Positions 21,980 through 30,957 of a stretch of DNA of 64,000 bases are shown one piece after another; the stretch's first letter is position 1; each line of letters begins with the position of its first letter. The stretch is taken from contig JAPQWV010001547.1 in NCBI GenBank assembly GCA_027422505.1, positions 1 to 64,000 on the forward strand. The letters run 5' to 3'. Made by a program: the position numbers and the translations under genes. The notes beneath the pieces were generated by a model that ran no database searches, was not told the DNA's origin, and saw only the letters and a list, made by a program, of their open reading frames with translations. The stretch comes from Craterostigma plantagineum. Lineage: Eukaryota; Streptophyta; Magnoliopsida; Lamiales; Linderniaceae.

Positions 21980-22157
21980 AGATGATCAACGAGCACATAA
22001 GCATATCTCCTACCACCAATGCTATGTACTTCCATCGGACCCATCAAATCCATGTGAATAAGCTGAAAACAATGAGCAGTTTCAAAACGTTGGGCAGCAT
22101 GTTGGTCAACATTATGGCTAGCATGCACTTGCTTACCTTCAAACATGACTCACACAC
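21980..22157 (-). pseudogene. Copia integrase core fragment, copy 1
   Basis: The minus strand reads a GKQVHASH phrase followed by LIHMDLMGPMEVHSIGGRRY and AYVLVD, the start of the copia integrase catalytic core (the D of HMDLMGPM is the first catalytic Asp). It is cut at 21979, right after the VLVD position, by LTR-like DNA, and upstream at the LINE target site. An in-frame remnant only. Confidence 0.88.
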
Positions 22158-22172
22158 AACCTTACCAAACTT

Positions 22173-24615
22173 TTTTTTTTTGGGGGAAATGGTCACTAAA
22201 ATAAAAAGGAAAGCAGTACATGTGGTTCGCTCAAGGAGCACATACCAACTGGTAACAAGCTACCAGCTCACAAGGACACAACCAAATCCACAGAAACAGC
22301 CCTCAAACAACAAGCCAAAGGAAAGGCGGCAAAGACAGCCAAACACATGCAGAAATCCAAATCTGACCAAGTAAAACCGCAACAAGCGGCGAGCGAGGTC
22401 AGGGGTCTCCAGTGTCGTGGCTAGCTATAGGATCTTGGGTGCTCTTGTTCGTCGCCTCATGGGCAGCCTCGAGGTCAGCAAGAGCCTCAAACATGTTACG
22501 ATCCGGATGGTGGTACGACGTCCCAACGCCTTTGGTGGTGGGGGCATCCGCCGAGCTAGGATGAGTTGGCCGAGTCCTGCGATCGAAGGAATGTTTGGGC
22601 CGGCGTTGCTTGCCTTCCCCATCGAGGCCAGCCATGGTGGCCTCCTTATGAACGACGCCTTTACCCTTGGATTCCATACGACTCCATGCACGCACTTGTG
22701 TTGCCACCGTAGTCGGACGTGGCAGCGGTTTGTTAGGCTGCATGGGCGCGGCGACCGTGAGGGCCCTAGCCGAGCTGTTAGGACGCGGGTGGATCTTGGC
22801 CGAGCTTTTAGGCGGCTGTTGCGGCCGGTTTTTGGGGCAAGTCGTGATACTATGGGCCCAGGAGTCACATGACGAGAATTTTTTTGGTCGCCACTCATAT
22901 TCAACATTAATGGGTACGACCCCCGAGGAGCTACCATCCTGAGTTGGAATGTGGATATTGAATCGCTCGACTAAAGGTTCCGTCAGTGTTATTTCAATAC
23001 AGACCCTAGCATACTCAAGACGTTCCGCGCGAGCCGTCACTGCATCCGCAAACAAGGGCTTCCCGAGCACACTAGCAACGATTCCTAAGCCGGCTTGTGT
23101 CCAGTATTCCGTTGGGATGTTTCGGAGTCTAACCCAAAGCGGAATAGTCGGATGCTGTTTCTTTTCAAAAGAAAAACCCATATGCCAAGCCTCAAGGAAG
23201 ATCGGCTGCCCCTGCAAGAGCCAAGGTCCACCTTCCAAGGCCGCAGCTGGCGCGCCTCCGAGGTAAAACGGAACTTGAAAAATCCATTGATCGTCGATCT
23301 TACTTCGACAAGGTTCTCCAAATAGATCGGACGAAGCGTTCAACATGTGGGAAATACGGGCGCTTCCCAATAAAATACCCGACGAGCGTATGATCCCACC
23401 GTGCGGCACCTTGCTGAGCAACTTCCCACGAAGGCCGGGCAGCGGCGACTCCATCAATGACACTAGGCATCATGTAAGTTAGAGGGATGCGTGGTGAGCT
23501 AGCCCTTCCTCGGTTGTTGTTGACGCCAGACAATATCAGAGAATGAATGTCCCGAACTAAGAATTCCCGGTGGTGGAACCTCCTCAGGAAGCCTAGTGCG
23601 CGAATCTGTATTGCCGGCGCATGAGGGAAAGGTAGCTATTATGGGAGAATCCTTGGAAGAATCGTTAGGCCCATGAATAGTGGATATAACCTCATCCTCG
23701 TCATGTGTAGGCCCATTAAGGGTGGTAGTGGCTTTCTCCACATGTCCAGGCCCAAAAGGGGTATCCGGCCCAACAGTGTTGGGGTAAGTATCCAACACAA
23801 ATTCAGGGCCCTTTAGAGGATAATTCTCCACCTCAAGCGCAGGCCCATCAGGAATATTAGCATCAGAATTAGGGTTAGCTTCCACCTCTAGTCTAGGCCC
23901 AATATTAGCAATAGGCCCAATAGGGTTAGGTTCTGTCGTCAGAACCCTAATTCCATCTTCACCATCTTGATCTTCCAATTGCAGGTTACGACTGGTGGCG
24001 GTGGTGTGCCCCTCCGCATTGGTCTGTGCACGGCCTGAGTAGCATCACGGAGGGGGGCTGTGTGGGAGGTGATACGTCGGCGTCGTTGCGGAATCCACAG
24101 TGGTCGAGGCGGGTTAATCCTTGGTGATGGCAGAGGGGTCGAGAAAAGCTCATGGGTGAGCGCAGTTCCCTTTGTGGGGGGGGGGGGGGGTTCGGCCAAT
24201 TTGGCGAACCCGCCGGCGAGGTTAGGGAATCGAAACGCCTGCTAGTGACGCGGCTAAACAGTCCCTCAAACGAAGGAACATCGAAGAGGCTGTCAAACGC
24301 GGGGATGGACTGCCGAAGCAAGCCATAATCCGGCACCAAGCTGGCAGGGTCCACGTTCGGCATGTCAGAGGTAGCCATAGAAGATGAAGAGGTGAGAAGT
24401 CGAAGGGTCACTAAGAGACGGGGATAGAAGAGACGGGGCTAAGACCCTCCCATCGCCGTTTGAGCCCGGCGATGGAGGGTGGGGGGTGCGGCTGGTGTCG
24501 AAGTGGCGAGACGGATGGTGGTCGCCGGCAGTGAGGGGAGATGGTGATGGAGGGTGACGGATTTTTTAGGTTTTTCGTTAGGGTTTGACAAGAGAGAAAC
24601 TAGAGAGAGAAATCT
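22173..24615 (-). mobile_element. ORF1-only L1-type LINE, copy 1
   Basis: A 2,443-bp insertion bracketed by a perfect 15-bp TSD, CAACCTTACCAAACT (22158-22172 and 24616-24630). Its 3' end is a T10 run on the plus strand, i.e. a poly(A) tail. On the minus strand it has a ~240-bp GC-rich leader, an ORF1-type coding region (24378-22399), a ~220-bp tail and poly(A). There is no ORF2 (endonuclease/RT). The TSD and tail show it was mobilised by target-primed reverse transcription, so it acted as a non-autonomous ORF1-only element. The target is copia integrase. Confidence 0.88.
22399..24378 (-). pseudogene. LINE ORF1 (DUF4283-type RNA-binding protein), broken
   Basis: It begins MATSDMPNVDPASLVPDYGL at 24378 and ends at 22399, about 660 codons, but the frame changes several times (near the G15 run at 24176-24190, near 23960, near 23500 and near 23320). 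The longest intact piece (23463-22399) contains the LINE ORF1 signature: DDQWIFQVPF, LEGGPWLLQGQPIFLEAWHM, PLWVRLRNIPTEYWTQAGLG and RLEYARVCIEI. A degraded knuckle SSCDSWAHSITTC follows, in which the first Cys of CX2CX4HX4C is Phe, and then a basic, proline-rich tail. ORF1 proteins coat the LINE RNA. No membrane segment or signal peptide is seen. Confidence 0.82.
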
Positions 24616-24630
24616 CAACCTTACCAAACT

Positions 24631-25139
24631 CCTTAAGCTTTGGAATGCCTCTAATTGCGTCGTGTTTGATAAGTTGCTCCAGCGTACGGTAGTTGACATG
24701 GCCCAGTTGGTAATGCCAAAGGATGACATCATCATCGGCCTTAGAGAGTTGGCACACGTCTTCACACCGGATTTTTCACCGACTAGATAGCAGTTGTTAC
24801 TCGATACCTGCCATAACTCGCACGCAATTACTGTTAAATACTTCACAACATTCTTTATTAAATCGTACCTTGAGATCGTCATCGCAAAGCCCGTCTACAT
24901 GAAGGACATTGCTTAGCTTGGGAAAGTTGGGCACATTCAATCTGCCTTGGCCGAGAATCTGTCCTTTTGCATCTCCTCCAAATGTCACAGATCCACTCTT
25001 TAAGGGCATGTACTCACTAAGATGAGCCAGCTGAACTTTCTCCCGACTACTTTTCAACACTGATTTCTCAATATTGAGCGGGATGTTGGAGGACATTTCA
25101 GCCGACATCGATTTCTTCGCAGAAAACTCCCCCTTCAAT
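24631..25139 (-). pseudogene. Copia protease/integrase N-terminal region, copy 1
   Basis: The frame 25138-24797 includes PLKSGSVTFGGDAKGQILGQ and GRLNVPNFPKLSNVLHVDGL, the stretch between copia protease and integrase. In the next frame come SNNCYLVGEKSGVKTCANSL and, downstream, pieces of the integrase zinc region. Two deletions are evident. The protease catalytic DSGCxxHMTG motif is missing before YMPLKSG. About ten residues (normally a LISISQL-type phrase) are missing after HVDGL. Non-functional. Confidence 0.82.
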
Positions 25140-25742
25140 TTCCAGCAATATGGCTTACTATGACCAAGCTGCTTACAATGGTTACAGTTTAACTGTCTAT
25201 TCTTAGACCTACTGGCATCATGCTTACGACTCTTCTTAACGACTAAATTCTCAATACGTTCCTTCGTAACATGCTCGGTTTTTTCCTTAGCAAAACTATC
25301 TTAGGTCTATCATGAATAAATGAATCAGAAGAATTTGAGGGCTGAGAGTTAAATCCTAAACCTTGCTTATCGAAAACACCTAAAGATAATACCTCATCAA
25401 GGGTATTTTTACCCTTGCTCATCTGCGTGAACGTTTCGTCGGCCTCGTTGACTCGCTTTTGAAGTTTGTCAATCTCCTTGTCCTTCTCGTCAGCACGACC
25501 TCCAATTTGTTCATCCCTTCAAGTAGGCTTTCAATCATCTTTTCGCTATTCTCATTGTCCTCGAACATCGTTTTCACGATGGTTCTTAGTTCCGAATTTT
25601 TCGCCTTTTCCTTCTCATATTGCGCGGACAACATCTTGACGGCTTCATTAATCTGAACTTCCGCACAAATGTCAGTTTCTAACTCTGCATCATCAGAACT
25701 TAAATACCCATCAAACCAGTTTGAGTCATAACTCCCTTGCAT
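25140..25742 (-). pseudogene. Copia gag C-terminal part and CCHC knuckle, copy 1
   Basis: The frame 25742-25419 starts MQGSYDSNWFDGYLSSDDAE and is rich in charged heptads (EKEKAKNSELRTIVKTMF, NEDxSEKMIESLLEGMNKLE), a probable coiled coil; it then goes out of frame. Near 25142-25200 the minus strand reads CNHCKQLGHSKPYCWK, a perfect CX2CX4HX4C knuckle. The N-terminal gag is missing beyond 25742, where LINE sequence begins. Confidence 0.8.
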
Positions 25743-25833
25743 TGCTTGGGGGGTTGCAAGATGAGGATGCTCTTTTGACGACTATACTTACTATGGGCCC
25801 TAAAGCGAGTGCAACCCTTTTGGGGGTTAATCC

Positions 25834-26500
25834 ATGATCCCTATCGGTTCATGGAACGTGCATGGTCTTAATAGGCAAGACCACAGGAGGGCGGTGAGGG
25901 AGTGGATTAGTCGTGGTGGTTTGAGACTTGTTGGTCTTCTTGAGACTCAAGTGGCCGAGTCTAACGCAGCACGCATTTCTGATGGACTTAGGCTGCGTTG
26001 GAGTTGATTTTTTGACTATATGGTGGCCCTGGGACTCGTATTTGGGTGGGCTTGGACCCTTCGTGGCTTCGCGTGACAGTTGGAGCCAAATCTAGCCAAG
26101 CTGTACACTGCCATGTGGAACAAATTGACACGAGGGAAACAAATGTTTCTCTCTTTCGTATATGGGAATTCTAAACGGGTACCCCTTCGGGACGAGCTGA
26201 TCCAGTTCTCTGCATTACGTATGGACGATGCATGGCTGGTGTCAGGGGATTTCAACACCATTCTACATGCGGGCGAGGGAAGTTGGGGTGCTCCTCAACC
26301 GCGGGATATGTCAGATTTTCGGACCTGTCTACTAAGAGCTGATTTATTATCTCTTCCTTCAACAGGACATGAGTTCACTTGGTATAATCAGCAGCGGGCA
26401 CTTGCGGATATCTGGCGTAGATTGGATCGCATGCTTGGCAATCCCCAGCGGTTTGCTAGGTATCCGGATGCATGTTTTCGTTGCGAGCTCCCTGCCACTT
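25834..26500 (+). pseudogene. L1-type LINE ORF2 endonuclease domain, copy 1
   Basis: ATG at 25834 opens MIPIGSWNVHGLNRQDHRRA, the N-terminus of an apurinic-type endonuclease. LVGLLETQV follows (catalytic Glu region), then in-frame stops near 26005 and 26074 and a frame change. From about 26080 the frame reads FVYGNSKRVPLRDELI, AWLVSGDFNTILHAGE (catalytic GDFN) and FTWYNQQRALADIWRRLDRM. It is then cut by the LTR of element C at 26501. The sequence resumes at 57651 after the intact C copy. Opposite orientation to the ORF1-only LINE, so a separate element. Confidence 0.87.
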
Positions 26501-27658
26501 TGTCACGACCCGTCGTCCCGCCCTCGTATTCCGTTCTAATCCTAAGTATCTAATGCTTTGTTATCGCGCAAAAGCGTAAAAATGCGAATAAAAATTTTTC
26601 CTTTTAAAAACTACGTGCGGAAGTCTTATACACATGTCAAAAGAATGTTCGCAAATCGTTCTACAATTCATCGTAGTCATGTCTATACAGAAGACAAGTG
26701 TGGGTGTGTGTGCAGCCAAAAGCTTCCGATGCGCCCGGCCTTCACAGGTCGTCATCCATACACACACTCCCACCTCAAAAGCAGCCGGATAGCTTCAAAG
26801 ATCGGCCTCGCATAAAAGTCGGATCACGTACCGTGATCGTCGGTACCTACAACACGTAACATAAACAATGAGCCACCGAGGCTCAGTAAGCAGAAATTAT
26901 GCATGTATGCACGTGTCCTAACGAACGACAATCCACGCCGTCGTTTTCTAACGTCATACTCTTTTTCTCATACTCTTACTTCATACGGGCCCTCGGCTTT
27001 CAGTCCCACTATGCGCCATCCTTAGAGATCTCAGTGTGGAGGTTCACACACTAGAAGGTCACCTGAAGGAATCTTCCCTTACTCAGTGTGGCCTCCACGC
27101 GAGCGCTTCTCACTGGTAGTCAACACCGAAGCCACTAACCACGGAGGTCACCCGAAGGAATCTTCCCTCCGAGTAGTGCTTTACACGCTAGAAGGTCACC
27201 CGAACGAATCTTCCCTTACTCAGCGTGTGCCCCGGGCCGCATCCTCCAGGTTGCATCTCCCGCATACGGGGTATTTCCCCCAGCCTCTTATACAGGCCTT
27301 TTAGCTTCATTCGCCTTACTGGCTGCACAGCGGAAGCCGTGACTCTTCATTCGAGTCGACACAGACGCCACTATCGGCGAGTATACATCGCACACAGGCG
27401 ATCTTACGCACGCTCATACCTCGCGTCTTATACACTACGCATGCGTGCAAATGCTCATGCTATGCTCATGTACATAATTTAATCGTATCATACGTACACA
27501 TTTCATACAAAATTCACGAGCACGTAATTCACATAATTGAACGCAGGCAAGTTACGTGTCGTAGTTGAATTTCTACTTACCTGTAGTCCAAGCTCAATTA
27601 GCGTATTGCCTCGTGAATCTCCTAATGTTCGACCTTTTTAAATAAAAAGGGTTAATTT
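26501..27658 (-). repeat. Truncated LTR of gypsy element C (unit 1)
   Basis: It begins TGTCACGACCCGTCGTCCCG right after the target sequence CACTT (26496-26500) and follows the complete LTR at 47085-48241 almost base for base. It then breaks off at 27658, after 1,158 of ~2,950 bp, where the duplicated left flank starts. The truncation is a duplication breakpoint and not an element end. Confidence 0.93.
27053..27230. repeat. Short repeats in LTR C
   Basis: The phrase GAAGGTCACCTGAAGGAATC-TTCCCT occurs three times with small changes (from about 27054, 27145 and 27192), twice followed by TACTCAG(T/C)GTG. Same pattern at 47636-47813 and 55225-55400. Confidence 0.8.
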
Positions 27659-27868
27659 ACATGGCTCTCACCTAACCGGGACGCAAGTGAAAGGCGTAAG
27701 AGTTATTTAAATGTATACACTATAGTCGGTTCGCCCGAATTTCGATTAGATCAAAATTCGTTCTCAACTGGGATCTGTCCGGTACCGCGGGATTGGCTAG
27801 GCGAATACCGGGACTCGCGGATTCCTTCCGTGCCAGTTGAGACGGACCTAGAGAGTCGCGCTTAAAAA
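27659..27868. other. Start of duplication unit 2; its match lies left of the window
   Basis: About 210 bp (ACATGGCTCTCACCTAACCG ...) leading into base 27869, which equals window base 1. No gene seen. The counterpart in unit 1 would lie upstream of the window. Confidence 0.7.
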
Positions 27869-28850
27869 TGGTAATGAACTTGAACGAAAACGGCGGGCTT
27901 TTCTCTGGAACCTAACGAATGGGAATCGTTGAGGTAGTGGCATAGTTGACACGAGGTGTCGATAATTTAGTTTAAATTCCGGTGACGGTCACGGAATAAT
28001 TAGGACTTGAGATTGTCTTAAGTGCTTAATTATTAACTAAATGAGGCTCAATTGTGATTAAAATAATTAGATTGGATTTAATTATTTTATTACTTAAATT
28101 GAGGGACTAAATTGAGAATTAGAAACCTCATGGGCTTAAATGAAATATTTGCATGTTGACTTGGTCTTGGACATGTGTATAATTCCTAGCTTGCCACATT
28201 GGATGAGGTGGCTTGTGAGTCATACTCTTGGCTTTGTTGAGAGCATGACAAGTATTATTGAATAATAATAAAATAACCCTAAGTGGACTTTTACTACATG
28301 ATTGATATGACACCTCACTTGATTTTTTTATGCAAAAATAATATATAGAACAAGCATGCAACGTGAGTTGATTATCCAAGCCAAGTACTTGGCCACTTTG
28401 CTCTCAATAACTAATAGCTAAAGAGTAAGAAAGAGTGTACTTGGTACTTCTTAAGCCACTTAATTCTAGCCACGGATCGTTCGACGAAGCCCGACGCCCG
28501 AACCGAGCTGCGTCTAGCCATCGGGAGCAGTCTCGGAGGTTCGATCAAGGACATACCAGCGTGACGATCTAGCCCGGAGGCCCCCGGAATCAGACTAGGC
28601 ACTGCGACGCTCATCCGAGGTGTAATCACGTACGCGAAGGTATATTTCAAACCCTACTGATTTGATATTACGAAAAATACCAAACGACCTCGGAATGATT
28701 CGAAAGACCCCTCGTTACGATCGTTGGGAACTGTAGAATCAATCTGGAAAATTGGTATTGATTGGAAATCATTTCGGTTGTCAAACTTCGAAAGACGGCA
28801 GACTGCCGCTTTAGTCGAATTGACATTTCGAACCACAGATTTGATTTTTT
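27869..28850. repeat. LTR-like flank, unit 2
   Basis: Second copy of 1-990, with frequent one-base gains and losses (for example AAACGGCGGGC against AACGGCGGC). No coding region. Confidence 0.85.
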
Positions 28851-30957
28851 GAAAATACCAAAGACTTTCGGAATGATTCGAAAGACCCCTCGTTACGATC
28901 ATTGGGAAGTGTAGAATCAATCTGGAAAATTTGGTATCGATCCAAATCGTTTCGGTCACCAAATAGTCGAAACACTGTCGGCTGCCGCTTTGTTCGAACT
29001 AGTTTCACAAATTATTAATTAGACATAAATTTGTAATAATTCGAATTTAGGAAATTCGAATTAACGTGGTCTCCTGAGTCTCAGGGCAGTACCTGGAGCC
29101 CTCGAGAAGCCGAAGGGCGTTAGGTCGAATTTAGATGTTTGAAAATCGAAATTCAACCCTATGCCGCTCGGTTCAAAACGCGCTTCCGCTATCGCCACGT
29201 GAGCTGTTTCGGGGGCCGCATCGATTAATCGGGATACCCCATCAAAAAGTCTCCCGGAAATTCACTAAGAAGTTTCGAAAAATAATCATTTTCACTTTAA
29301 GACCCTAATTTCACAATTGGTCCATATTTAATATATTTTCAAATCGAACGTCCTTCTCAAAACAGAACTGGCGCTCCCAATTTAAAAATATATTTCTGAA
29401 TTTTACATTTAAAAACCCCAAATTTCTTAATTTACTTTTTAGCTGAAAGTTTTCCTAAGCTTCAGATTGGACCCGATCTTTAAAAATTTTCAAATCTGCT
29501 CGATCTTTATATTTCTTTAAAAATCTACCTCGTTCGGAATTTTACAACACAGACTCCCTGAATTTTGTAAAATTTCGATTAAGTCCTAAAATTAAATAAG
29601 CTTTTTATACGGCTATTTTGCGAACGTTGCGCCTTTCTCGCTGATCACAAAGTAGAAATGTCCTTTGACTTGATTTTAACCACAGATGAAAGAACTTACA
29701 TCAATATTGATTCTGTCTTGCGATTTCAGTCCGAGGTCTAGATTGTGAGAAATCCATTTTTGAATCCTCTTGGCCGAAATGGATAACTAAAACCCTAAAC
29801 TTCATTCAAACACAGGACAAGCTGGACCGAATTTTCGCATGTAAGCATCATCACGAAAATCATACAAGAAATTCACGTTTAGCACATAAACACGTATAAA
29901 TTCGAAAGAGATCATGCAATCACGTAAATTCACGGATTTGTAAACTTGTTTACTGCGTAGGACGATCTTCACCTTCCTCTGAATCCGTAGAGAGCTATAC
30001 GTAACTGGTGGTGTCGTATGATTCCGAACTTGAGCTTCGATCCCGAACTTTCGGAGATTTTTCTCCTCCTCCTCCTTCTCCTTTCTTTCTTTCTTCTTCT
30101 TTTTTTTTCCCTTCTGACTTCGCCCCTTTCTCGCCTCTATCTCTCGGCCTCTCCCTTCTTTCTTTCCTTGTCACCTTATTTGTTTATTTTGCCCCGCCAT
30201 GTGTATTGTCGTTGAATGGTACTTGTTTGTCCTTCAAAGATACCCTACCCTCACACGCATGGAGGAGGAATATTGAGGATGCCATATGAAGCTCCTTGTC
30301 ATCATGAAGGAAACTCTCCCTTCTACCCTCAATTATTTTCGTCCTCCCCATCTTTTTCTATTTTTTGAATCGCGAATTTTTATATTTGAGCAAAGTTTCT
30401 CATTTTTCGGCCCTTTAAAATTCCTTGCCGAGATTGTAAATTCTTGGCCCAATTCACAGAGTAAAATATCTTGTTTGAAAATAATCCTTGAAATTTCCCA
30501 TTATTGAAGTAGGTATTAAATTTTTTTACGGTGTATTACAGTCCTTCCCCCTCGTACAAGAATCTAGTCCCTGAAATTACAGTACGGAAAATAACTCGGG
30601 TTATCTTTCTCTCATCTCGTCTTTCTCGTTCCCCAAGTGGCTTCTTCCAGTACTTGGTTCCGCCACAAGACCTTCAGAGGCCTGAGAATGTCCATTTTAT
30701 TCCGAAGAGTTTCACTCTACATCATAATTTCCACCGGCTTTTCTTCGTAGCTCAAGTCCGGCTTCGATTGTCGATATAGCTGGTCGCCATGCACCACATG
30801 GCTCGGATCCGGCTGTACTTCCGTAACATGGATACTCTTAAGACAGTCGTGGCCTTGAGTGATGTGACGTAGAAGTTCTTAGTTGATACGAGCACTGTCT
30901 TCCGCGCTTTTGAGTGTGTGTAAGGACAGTCTACAGAATGCAACCAAGCTCTGATAC
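28851..30957. other. Interleaved chimera of the B flank/LTR and element A interior
   Basis: The backbone follows unit 1 bases ~980-3049 (flank, LTR B, polypurine tract, chromodomain region). It is sprinkled every 10-30 bases with pieces of element A's interior in the right order: AAACAGAACTGGCGCTCCC (29359, from 8386), TCAATATTGA with CTGTCTTGCGATT (29702, from 8778), AAACACAGGACAA (29808, from 8914), CATATGAAGCTCCTTGT (30283, from 9534) and GAATCGCGAA (30367, from 9639). Finally the whole A leader and primer region appears (30893-30957, from 10291). These two sequences are not homologous. The segment should not be annotated as genes. Confidence 0.85.

Larger units (their letters stand above)
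21980..25745 (-). mobile_element. Ty1/copia remnant, interrupted by a LINE
   Basis: Coding order on the minus strand is gag C-terminus, CCHC knuckle, protease/integrase region and integrase core start, i.e. the copia order with integrase before RT. RT, RNase H and both LTRs are absent. The integrase is split by the LINE insertion at 22173-24615. Both ends are abrupt joins to other repeats. The second copy is at 42562-46329. Confidence 0.85.

Noticed and set aside
22417..23325. Plus-strand open frames of 76-151 residues opposite LINE ORF1
   Set aside because: Antisense shadows of a GC-rich coding region. The minus strand carries the recognisable LINE motifs.
29230..30957. Gene conversion or recombination as explanation for the interleaved segment
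   Set aside because: Conversion needs homology and makes longer tracts. Here two non-homologous sequences alternate every 10-30 bases in collinear order, which fits consensus averaging much better.
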